NCBI GenBank assembly: GCA_024123915.1
Contig: CP099650.1
Coordinates: 4,588,001 to 4,652,000, forward strand
Reading direction: 5' to 3'
From: Oxalobacteraceae bacterium OTU3CAMAD1
GTDB taxonomy: Bacteria > Pseudomonadota > Gammaproteobacteria > Burkholderiales > Burkholderiaceae_D
DNA: 64,000 bases
The notes under the pieces are model-generated. The model worked only from the letters and a program-made list of their open reading frames with translations. It was not told where the DNA came from and ran no database searches. Position 1 is the stretch's first letter; each line of letters opens with the position of its first letter. Below, in pieces: positions 8,820-17,700 of the stretch. The translations under genes were made by a program, and so were the position numbers.

Positions 8820-11800
8820 CCGACAACACAGCGAAATCACTGCCGGCGCCGGTCGGCGCCGGCGACGGTTACACCCGCATGGACAAAACGCCGGTCGTCT
8901 GGTTCGACGGCAAGCCACGCTCGGTCAACGTGGTATATGTCGCCGATGGCCGGACGGTGGCGCTGGGCCGGATCGCGGGCCAGAAAAGCCCGACCCTGAG
9001 CGCCTACGGCGAAACGCTCGCCGGCATCACCACCCGCGCCGGCGCGGCCGGGACCGCGGCGTTCGTCAGTGGCCATTGGCTCAACGGCAACGACATCGGC
9101 GGCGCCACGGCGCTGGCGGTGGCCATGAAGACCTACCTGGGCATGTTGCCCGACGCCGCGACGGCGTTGAAGATCGACGACCGCCCGCTGCTGGGCCTCG
9201 AGGCCCCGACGCCGGGCGAGACGGTCGACGCCCGGCGATGGTCGGTGGCCGTTTCCGGCGACTTCGTCGTCCCGGGCCTGGCCGAGACGCTCTCGCTGCG
9301 CCCGGCTGTGGTGACGCTGGCCGACGACGCCCTGTCCTTCGACGAGCCGGGGCTCGCCGACCGCGAAATCGGCGCCGGCCGCCTGACGCTGAAACTGACC
9401 GTCGCGCTCGACGACGACGGCGACATCGCCCCCGGCCCGGGCGCCCTGCCGTCCGTGGAAATGACGGCCGCCGTGTCGCTGCTGCTCGACGAGAAGATCG
9501 ATGGCGCCTGGGAGCGCCCGGCGCAACTGTGGCTGCCCACGACCACCGGCCTGCTGCGCATCGTCCAGCCCGGGGACGCGGCGGCGCCCTATCTGCTGTT
9601 CAGCGAAAGCCGCGGCGTCGACGTGCAGGGCTGGTTTCCCGCAACCGGACGCGGCGCGCGCGCCCGCCTGATGCTCGACCAGAGCGGCGGCAAGCGCCTG
9701 ACCGTGCGCCGCGGCCCCGGCAACACGCGCGAGTTCACGCTCGAGATCGACCGTCCGGCGCTGGTGTTCACCTTGTTCGGCCTGGCGATCAACGGCGCGA
9801 CGTTGCAGGCGCCGATGTTGCCGCCGGGCGCCGCCGACCTGGCCTCGGCGGCGCCGCTGCAGTTGGTGCCGGTCCACCTTTGCGGCGACCACGACAGCCA
9901 ATGGTCGGTCGGGTACGCGGGCGATCTGCGGCTGCACTGGCGGGCTCCGGCCGCCGCCGGCGACGCGGCGCTGACGCATTTCACCGGCCACGGGAACTGG
10001 GTGCGGCCGCCGGAGGCCGCCGTCAACGACGCGCCCGGCCCGTCGATAGCGCGGGCCCTGATCCCGATGGCGCCGGACGGCGCCCAGCAAAGCTTCCTGG
10101 TGGGCGGCGGCACGACACCCGGCGGCGGCGCCATCCTGAACGTCGAGGCGCTCGGCGAGTTTACGGCGATGTCGCCCGAGGCCACCGCGCTCGGCCCGTT
10201 GGCCAGCTTCCACCCGCTGGCGCAGCCGGCGCGGGAGCTGTGGGCCGGCGGCGCCGCCGCCGTGGTTCCCGAGCCGGCCGCGCTGCGCCCGGCGTACCGG
10301 CTGCTACCCGGCGGCGTCGAGCCCGGCGATGCGCTGGCATCCTTCCGCGCCACGCGGGTGCCGGCCGGCCCGCCGTCGGCGGCGGCCGACGTCGCGCCGC
10401 AATCGGTCAGCGACGAGGAGTGGCAAGCGCAATGCGGGTGGGCCTACGCGCCCGGCGCCGCCGATCCGGCGCGGCGCGAGGAGGACCGTACGGCCTGGCC
10501 GGGCGAGCGTTTCGGCTGGGCCGACGCCTTGTTCCTGTCGCGCGCGGCGCTCGGGGACAACGCCGGGGCGGAACTCAACCCCGCGCTGGCCTGGGGCGAG
10601 ATGCGCAGCGAAGGCGATCAATTCCGGCCGATCCGATGGGTGCGCCTGAGCGACGACTCGCTGAAGTCGCTGGGCTCGGCGGCGGTGGCGTCGTACGAGG
10701 CCGCCGCCGCCGTGCTAAGCGCGCCCGACATCTCGCTCGGCGCCTACGCCCTGGCCGAGGAAGGCGCGGCGGACGATTGGGGCCTGGCCCACCTGTATCT
10801 CAACGAGCGCGTCCAGGGCGGCGTGAGCGAGTTTACGCTTGAGGCGCGCGGCGCGGCCGGGACGGTGGTCAATCTTCCGATCCAGCAGCCGGCCGGGGTG
10901 AACCGGATCGCGCTGTCGTGCGCGGCCGGCCTCGACGTGGCGGTCAACCTGTCGCCGGGCGTGGTGACGGCGCGCCTGAACCGCGTGTACCTGGAATTGG
11001 AGCGGCGCGGCGGCCGGCTGGTGGTGGTGCGCGCCATGCTGGGCTGGGGGGTCGCCAAAGCCTTTGGTTGGGGCAAGCAAGCCACGCAGGCGGACGCGCC
11101 GGAGTTCCACGTCACCGAAAACTTCGAGCGCGCGGCGGACCGGCTGCGGCGTTCGGTCGAGTTCAACGGCGTGCTGGCGCGCCAGGTCGACAAGGAGCAC
11201 ACGGTGGAACTGTATTTCTGGGACGCGCTGCTGGCGCACGGCGCCGCCTCGGTGCGCGTCATCAGCCACTATCGGCTGCAGCAGGCCAAGAACACCTACA
11301 CCTCGATCTGCGCCTTGCAGGACGCGGCGGTGGTCGACGGCCGACTCGATCTGTCGGCCGACATCGCCATCCTGCGCGCCAGCAGCGGCGAGCAGACGGC
11401 CCAGCTGTCCTACCCGTGGGCGCCGGAACGGCGCAAACTGTACCGCCTGCTGTTCAACGCCGCGCCCGATGCGTTCTATTCCTACGCCGGCTTCCTGCGG
11501 ATACGCGGCGCCAAAGCCGACGCGGTCGTCCCCGCCGCGCTCGATACCAGCGTCGAGGCGCGGATCGTGCCGGCATGGTTTCTGTGCGACCGCGACCTGA
11601 TCCCGTGGTTCAACACCGGCACCGGCACCGCGCCGCCGGACCGCGACAACTGGAGCTCGGCCGGTCTGCTGCGCACGGCGTCGGAGGGCGGCGGCAAAAT
11701 GCTGGACATCCGGCTGGTGGCGCCGGGTGGCCTCAACATGAGCCAGTGCTATGCCTCGACCCTGATCGGCGTGCGCGGGCCGGATCACACCGATGCGACC

Positions 11801-13000
11801 GGATTGCCGCTGTGGGCGCCCGCGCCGGTGCGCGTGCCGCCGCCGGCCGTGGCCGAACCAGACGGCGGCGCCGTCGCCGGTGCCATGCAGCGCCTGTGGC
11901 TGTTCAATCCGGGGCCGCGCGTGGTCGCCCAATGGCCGCCGACCGGCGACACGCCCGAGGCCCGGCTGCAGGCGGCGCTCGGGCATGCGCGCCAGCGGCT
12001 GTGGCGCATGGGCTGGACCCGCGAAGCGGTGCTCGAATCGCCGGCGCCCGACACGCCGGCCGGGGTCGCGTGGCGCATCGTCGACTCGCCGCTGGTCAAC
12101 CGCGGGGCCTCGCTGGCATGGTTTGGCTGGCCGCTCGCGCCCGATGCCCAATATCTGCGCGAGGCGCTGCCGTCGAGCCGGCAAGCGCCGCAGACCCGCG
12201 GCGCGGCGCGGCGGAGCTATTCGCTACAGGTCGAATTCGACCACGACCGCCGGCAAAGCGAACCCCGGGCCATGCTGGTGCGTGACAGCGGCAGCGGTTC
12301 CGGCGCGCCGGGGCCGATGGCCTTGACCTTCCGCGCCCGGGGCCTGCGCGTGGGCGTCCATCACAAGGCCGTGTCGTACGGTCCGCAAGGGCCGCGGGCC
12401 TTGCCGTCCGCGACGCCGCTGGCGATCCCGGCGCCCACCGAAGGGGCGCCGCTGTCGGTGATGGACGAACTGATCAGTTGGGCGGCCGAAAGCGTCGACC
12501 TGGCGCCCGCCGGACTCGTGGCCCTGCCCGGCAATGTTGTGCGATACACGCTGCAACAAGCGTACAACACCGTCCACATCGGCGGGGCGCCGGCCGACCT
12601 GCAATGGAACTCGCCGGATGGCTGGGCCGACGTCAAGAATGACGAGGCGCTGCGGTTGCCCGCCGCCGACAAGCTGGTGCTCGAACTGAGACAGGCGACC
12701 CCGGGGGGCTGGGGGCCTTTGCACCTGACGCTGGGGACGGCAGGCGGGCCGGTGCGCAAATCCTTGTTCCCGCGCACCGGCGCGCGCCTGGCCGGCGTGT
12801 TCGACCGGGACGGCAAGCTGTTGGCGTTCGGCGAGGAACAAAGCGTCTATGTCGCCCCCGTTGCGCCGCCCGCCGGCAACGCCGCGGCGGCCACGTGGTT
12901 GCGCGTGGCCGCCGTGGCGTTGCCGGCGCGCCAGCACGCGATGGCGCACCAGGTCACCACGATCGATCTGGACGGGCGCCGCACGCACTTCGTCCACTAA
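8816..13000 (+). CDS. Very large protein of unknown function, gene C of the A-E operon
   Basis: A 1394-residue protein beginning MTDNTAKSLPAPVGAGDGYT. The chosen ATG at 8816 overlaps the stop of gene B as ATGA; the frame is open further upstream only inside gene B. No signal peptide or membrane helix is seen. The sequence is mostly short beta-strands joined by Asp/Gly turns (LTLKLTVALDDDGDIAPG, FTLEIDRPALVFTLFG), with Ala/Pro-rich loops, as in genes A and B. I see no nucleotide-binding or protease motif. Size, codon use and coupling say the three proteins act together, perhaps as subunits of one extended structure; this is inference. Gene D follows after a 58-base gap that carries its own ribosome site. 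Confidence 0.72.
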   Translation: MTDNTAKSLPAPVGAGDGYTRMDKTPVVWFDGKPRSVNVVYVADGRTVALGRIAGQKSPTLSAYGETLAGITTRAGAAGTAAFVSGHWLNGNDIGGATALAVAMKTYLGMLPDAATALKIDDRPLLGLEAPTPGETVDARRWSVAVSGDFVVPGLAETLSLRPAVVTLADDALSFDEPGLADREIGAGRLTLKLTVALDDDGDIAPGPGALPSVEMTAAVSLLLDEKIDGAWERPAQLWLPTTTGLLRIVQPGDAAAPYLLFSESRGVDVQGWFPATGRGARARLMLDQSGGKRLTVRRGPGNTREFTLEIDRPALVFTLFGLAINGATLQAPMLPPGAADLASAAPLQLVPVHLCGDHDSQWSVGYAGDLRLHWRAPAAAGDAALTHFTGHGNWVRPPEAAVNDAPGPSIARALIPMAPDGAQQSFLVGGGTTPGGGAILNVEALGEFTAMSPEATALGPLASFHPLAQPARELWAGGAAAVVPEPAALRPAYRLLPGGVEPGDALASFRATRVPAGPPSAAADVAPQSVSDEEWQAQCGWAYAPGAADPARREEDRTAWPGERFGWADALFLSRAALGDNAGAELNPALAWGEMRSEGDQFRPIRWVRLSDDSLKSLGSAAVASYEAAAAVLSAPDISLGAYALAEEGAADDWGLAHLYLNERVQGGVSEFTLEARGAAGTVVNLPIQQPAGVNRIALSCAAGLDVAVNLSPGVVTARLNRVYLELERRGGRLVVVRAMLGWGVAKAFGWGKQATQADAPEFHVTENFERAADRLRRSVEFNGVLARQVDKEHTVELYFWDALLAHGAASVRVISHYRLQQAKNTYTSICALQDAAVVDGRLDLSADIAILRASSGEQTAQLSYPWAPERRKLYRLLFNAAPDAFYSYAGFLRIRGAKADAVVPAALDTSVEARIVPAWFLCDRDLIPWFNTGTGTAPPDRDNWSSAGLLRTASEGGGKMLDIRLVAPGGLNMSQCYASTLIGVRGPDHTDATGLPLWAPAPVRVPPPAVAEPDGGAVAGAMQRLWLFNPGPRVVAQWPPTGDTPEARLQAALGHARQRLWRMGWTREAVLESPAPDTPAGVAWRIVDSPLVNRGASLAWFGWPLAPDAQYLREALPSSRQAPQTRGAARRSYSLQVEFDHDRRQSEPRAMLVRDSGSGSGAPGPMALTFRARGLRVGVHHKAVSYGPQGPRALPSATPLAIPAPTEGAPLSVMDELISWAAESVDLAPAGLVALPGNVVRYTLQQAYNTVHIGGAPADLQWNSPDGWADVKNDEALRLPAADKLVLELRQATPGGWGPLHLTLGTAGGPVRKSLFPRTGARLAGVFDRDGKLLAFGEEQSVYVAPVAPPAGNAAAATWLRVAAVALPARQHAMAHQVTTIDLDGRRTHFVH

Positions 13001-13058
13001 GTCCACGCAACGCCGGCGGCGGCGTTGCCCACCCCCGCCTCTACTTTTGGAGAGAAAT

Positions 13059-14282
13059 ATGTTCAACTCAGAAACGCTCGAAGTCTGCATCGGCATGATT
13101 TTCCTGTTCCTGATGATGTCGCTGATCTGCACCGGAATCCGGGAATATATCGAAGGGATTTTGAAGTGGCGCGCCATGGACCTGGAGCGCGCCGTGCGCA
13201 CCCTGCTCGACGACAAGGACGGCACGCTGGCCCAGTTTTTTTTCTCGCATCCGCTGATCTCGTCGTTGTATCAAGGCCAGTACGATCCGGCCAGGCTGGC
13301 CGGCAGCAGCGTCAACCGCAGCATCGGCGGCGATGGTCAATCCAAGCACATGCCGCTGGCGGCGCGGCGCAACCTGCCGTCGTATATTCCGGCCGAATTG
13401 TTCGTCAAGGCGCTCATCGACGTGGTCGGACGCGGGCCGGTGAGCGCCGGCGAACCGGTCGCCGATGAATCGCTGACCATCGAACTGTTGCGCAAGCGCG
13501 CCGCGGCGCTCGGCTCGCCCGTGCTGCAGCGCGTGGTGTTGAGCGCAATCGACCACTCGGAAGGCAATTTGAAGCAGATGACGCTGAATCTGCAAAACTG
13601 GTTCGACGGTTCGATGGACCGCGCCTCGGGCTGGTACAAACGCCGCACCCAGGCCGTCCTGTTCGGGCTGGGCCTGCTGACGGCGGTGGTGATGAATGTC
13701 GACGCCCTGTATGTCATGGGCCGCCTGACCACCGATAAGGCCTTGCGGGAAACCATCGTGACGGCCGCCGCGAAGGCGTCCAACCCGGCGGAAAAGGATG
13801 CCGCCAAGCTCGCCGACGACGCGCGCGATGCGCTGGCCGCGGTCGGCATGCCGATGGGATGGGTCGCGTCGGCGACTTCGCCCAATGTGTTCGGCTACAC
13901 GCCGGTGCAGACCTGCGTGACGGGGAAACACACCGAGTGCGGCCAGCCGTACAACCTCATGCAATTGCTGATCGGCTGGCTGATCACGGCGATCGGGGTC
14001 ATGCTGGGCGCGCCGTTCTGGTTCGACGTGCTGAACAAGTTCATGGTCATCCGCTCGACGGTCAAGCCGCACGAAAAATCGCCCGAGGAAGGCAGCGAAG
14101 ACCGCAAGAACACGGCCGCCGCGCCGCCGGCGGCGGCCTTGCCAGCCCCCGCGCCGGCGCCGGTCCCGGCCGACCAGGGCAAACTGGCGGAGCAACCGGC
14201 AACTGGCTATCCAGCGGAAAAATCCTTTGTTCCACACCAATGGCGTGACGACGCCGTCAACCTCAAGGAGATCAAACTATGA
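13059..14282 (+). CDS. Three-pass membrane protein of unknown function, gene D of the A-E operon
   Basis: A 407-residue protein starting at ATG 13059, preceded by GGAGAG. Membrane helices are visible at about residues 8-26 (GMIFLFLMMSLICTG), 194-215 (AVLFGLGLLTAVVMNVDAL) and 302-325 (LLIGWLITAIGVMLGAPFW). Between the first two lies a soluble region of about 165 residues ending with SMDRASGWYKRRTQ just before the second helix; I have the impression that this kind of motif recurs in unnamed bacterial membrane proteins. The C-terminus is an Ala/Pro-rich tail (AAAPPAAALPAPAPAPVP) followed by a charged end. The stop overlaps the start of the peptidase gene as ATGA. It probably anchors the operon products to the inner membrane; no enzymatic role can be read. 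Confidence 0.75.
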   Translation: MFNSETLEVCIGMIFLFLMMSLICTGIREYIEGILKWRAMDLERAVRTLLDDKDGTLAQFFFSHPLISSLYQGQYDPARLAGSSVNRSIGGDGQSKHMPLAARRNLPSYIPAELFVKALIDVVGRGPVSAGEPVADESLTIELLRKRAAALGSPVLQRVVLSAIDHSEGNLKQMTLNLQNWFDGSMDRASGWYKRRTQAVLFGLGLLTAVVMNVDALYVMGRLTTDKALRETIVTAAAKASNPAEKDAAKLADDARDALAAVGMPMGWVASATSPNVFGYTPVQTCVTGKHTECGQPYNLMQLLIGWLITAIGVMLGAPFWFDVLNKFMVIRSTVKPHEKSPEEGSEDRKNTAAAPPAAALPAPAPAPVPADQGKLAEQPATGYPAEKSFVPHQWRDDAVNLKEIKL

Positions 14283-14791
14283 GCGCAGGTTCCAATCAAG
14301 CCGCATTGATGGTCGATCGCGATCCGCGCCGTCTGGCGCCGGCCTTCGCCGAGGCGGTGCTTCGCGCCCTGGCCGAATGCAATTCCAGTCAAAACGCGCT
14401 GGGCGCCATGCTATACGAGGGTTACCGGTCGGCCGAGCTGCAAGCGATGTATTACCAGCGTGGGCGCACGGTGATACCGCCGCTCGCGCCGGTGACCAAC
14501 GCGCCAACCAATCTGCAAAGCTGGCACGGCTACGGGCTGGCCGTCGACATCGTGCACGAGAAAAAATACTGGTCGCCGCCGGAAGGGGAAAAATGGTTCC
14601 GCCGGGTGGCCGCCATCTTCAAACAGCACGGCTGCGCCTGGGGCGGCGATTGGAAGAGCGTCGACCTGCCACACTTCCAATGGGGCCTGTGTACGGCCAG
14701 TCCGTCCAAAGCGGCACGCGACCTCATCACCAGCGACGGCATGCAGGCCGTCTGGAGCCGCCTGGGCGCGATTGACGGCAAACCGGCTTAG
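14279..14791 (+). CDS. M15-family peptidase, L-alanyl-D-glutamate endopeptidase type, no signal peptide (gene E)
   Basis: A 170-residue zinc peptidase of the type found in phage endolysins and CwlK. Visible signatures are GYRS (residues 48-51), SWHGYGLAVDI with zinc ligands H83 and D90, and the WGGDW...VDLPHF block with D129 and H132, which supply the catalytic acid and third ligand in this family. Members cut the L-Ala-D-Glu bond of peptidoglycan stems. No signal peptide or membrane helix is present, so the protein is cytosolic unless exported by a holin-like or secretion device, as for endolysins and some effectors. ATG 14279 overlaps the stop of the membrane protein D. It ends one base before the convergent KAP NTPase gene, with no terminator between. 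Confidence 0.85.
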   Translation: MSAGSNQAALMVDRDPRRLAPAFAEAVLRALAECNSSQNALGAMLYEGYRSAELQAMYYQRGRTVIPPLAPVTNAPTNLQSWHGYGLAVDIVHEKKYWSPPEGEKWFRRVAAIFKQHGCAWGGDWKSVDLPHFQWGLCTASPSKAARDLITSDGMQAVWSRLGAIDGKPA

Positions 14792-14792
14792 A

Positions 14793-17700
14793 CTAGGCGA
14801 ACGGCAGGGACGAGCTTGAGCCCTCCGCGCTGGCGGAGGCCGACCGGGCGACCGGGCCGGTCTCCGAGGCAAACCCGGAGGGAAAATCCTCCGGGACCTC
14901 GGACGGCAGGTCGGCATCCACGTGCGCACGGGTCGCGCTCAAGCTCGCGTCGACCCCCGCCGGCGGCAGTTTGATGCCCGCCAGCAGGCGTTCAAACGCC
15001 TGTGCCTCATCGTCCGATACCGGCCACCACGGCTGGCCTGTGACCAGCGGGTGCTCCCGCATGGCTTTTCTTAGCGGATCGTCCTCGTCCAAATAGGACG
15101 CACGCTCCAATTTTCCCCGCCAGTCCCAACCATACGCCTCATGCGCGGCGCCGATGGCGATCAGCCGCGTTTCTTCGATGATGGTGTGGGTGCCCGGCGG
15201 CGGCGCCGCCGCGCCTGGGGTCGAGATGCCAAGGCGCATGCCAAGCCGCTGCAATTTTTCGTGCGACTCGCGCCGCCAGCGTTCGCCGATCGTTTCTTCC
15301 GGCGCGCTGCCTTGCTGCAGCATGGCGAAATACCGCAGGCGGTTGCCCCAGCGCTTGATGGCGCGCGGCGTGTTGCGATGCTGCGCCGCCACCTCGGTCC
15401 AGACCTTCAAACCCTTCTTGAAGTCATCCGAGTCCCGCACTTCAATGGCTTGCTCCCGTAGCCGCAACAGGCCGTGCACCAACAGAATCAGCGACATGGC
15501 CGCGAGCAGCGCCAGCGGCAAACCATAGACGAACTCGACAGGATTGACCTGGCCACTTTGGAATTTTTTGGCCTGCACCGGCGGGGCCTGCGCCGCAGAG
15601 ACCTGGGCGGGCGCCGACGGCAACGCCGTTTTCGATGGCGCCGCCGACGGCGACGCGACGGCCGCCGGCGTGGCCGCCGCCGGCGTCACATCGGGCGCCG
15701 GCATGCGCACCATGGCGCCGATCAGGATGCCGAGGCAGATTGCGGCCGCCGCCAGGCAGAGCGGCCAGGCGGTGGCGAAGCCTTGCACGATTTGGCGCCA
15801 GCCGCCGTCGTCGCCTGCCGCGCGTCCGCTGAACAAGGTATCGGCACCGATTTCACCGCGTGTCGGCACCATGATTTCCAGATTGATGAGTTTTTCAAGA
15901 TAGTCGTGCGCGTAGGCGCGCCGGCGCCGCCTCGCCGCTTCTTCCGGCAACGGCTGCCGCCCGTCGAGCGTGGTCGCGGTCTCCGCCGCCAGTTCGTTGG
16001 CGATCTTCTCGAACGCCATGCCCAGCGCCGCCGCCACCCTGGAGGTCGCCATGCCGAACACCACGAAACACTTGCCCGAGGCCGTGAGGAAATTCACGGT
16101 TTCCAGCACTTCCAAGATGTTCTCGGGCCGGCACCGGTCAAGGTCGTCGATGACGATGGTCATGCGGTAAGGTAACGCGTCGGCCACTTCTTCGAACTGC
16201 TGGGCGAACGCCGCGCGGAAATTGTTTTGCGCGCTTGCCTGCCTCAGACTGATGTGCTCGGACACGCCCTTGACCATGACCGCCGGATCGACGCCGAATG
16301 CTTTCATGCCCTTGTAGAGCGCCGCCAGCGCCGCGCACAGGGCCAGTACTTGCGCCAGCGGCGCCAGCTGCTGCACGCCAAGGCCGCTGGCGGCGGCCGT
16401 TGTGGAGCCGTCGAGCAGTTTCGGCAGCGCGGCCAGCCGAGTCAACAGATCGAGCAATTCGCCCACCGAATGCCGGAATGGAAACGCGCATGCGCTCGAC
16501 ACCAGCACCAGCAATATGAAACTCAATAGAAAATGCTGTTTCGAGCGTATCCACAGCAGCTTGAGGCGGAATATCCATCCGGCCGGCTTGAGCGACGACG
16601 GCGCCGCCTCGGCGCGTATCGCCCCGAGCAACGCGCTAAACAGCTGTTCGTCCTTTTGGTGGTGCCAGGCGTTGAACCAGATCGGACGCTGGCCGTAGCG
16701 TTTGAGGTCGGCGCACAGCAGACGCATCAGTGAACTTTTGCCGGTGCCCCAATCGCCGGTGATGGCCAAGGTCAGCGGAGGCGAGGTTTTCTTGTTGCGC
16801 AGGAAGCGCGACAGGCCGCGCGCCAGCGGGCCGAACTCGAGCCGGTCGTCCTCGAAGGCGGCGATGGCGTCGTCGTCGACAAACATCCCGGCCGCCGACT
16901 TGTCGCCGGCGAGCGAGCGGCGCCGGCGCAATGCGAAGCGCAACATGACGATCGCCGGCAGCAGCGCGACCCAATACCACAGGGCGGGAAGCCGCCGGTA
17001 GCCGGCCCAGCCCTCGCGCCAGTTGGCGCCGCCATCAGTGGTGCCGTGCAGGGTGCCGTTGCGCATGGCCCAGCCGCGCAAGCCGTCCTCCAGGAATGTC
17101 GCCGCCGTCGACGGGGAGTCCGGCCCTCCCCCCTCCGGCAGCCCGGCCGACCACCAGTCGCGGCCGCCATCGCCGCTCAGGTAGATGGTGCTGCTCCCGA
17201 AACGGTTGCTGATGGTCCACCATCCGCGTGCGCCGTCGGCGCTAAAACGGGGCAAGGCGGGATACCCGACTACGATACCAGCGCCGACATCGTGCCGAAT
17301 CGGCGGATCGAGCCGGCCGCCGTCGATAACAATGCCGCGCGGGCTGCGAAATTCGTTTGCCGGCACCGCATGCCATGTCTCGCCAAGGTTTTCGGACCGG
17401 AAGCGTTGCGTCAAGGTGGCCGCCCACAACAGCTCTTTTTGACCTTCCCACAGTGCAAGGTCATACACGGTCTCGCCGAGTCCTTTCGACGACCTGCGCC
17501 AAGCCGTCCCGCCATCGCTGGTAAGCAGCATGGGGCCGTCCTGTCCGAGGGCCACGCCATGCAAGCCATCCTTCGCCACGACGATCTTGATCAGGTGGGT
17601 ACGCTCCTGGACCGGCGCCCGCGTCCAACGCTGGCCGCCGTCGACGGTTTGCTGGATGCTGCCGTTGTCCCCCACGGCCCAGCCCCGCAGACCGTCCCGA

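Noticed and set aside
13068..14240. 390-codon open frame antisense to gene D
   Set aside because: It is Arg/Gln/His-rich shadow sequence opposite a gene with clear membrane helices and a coupled start.
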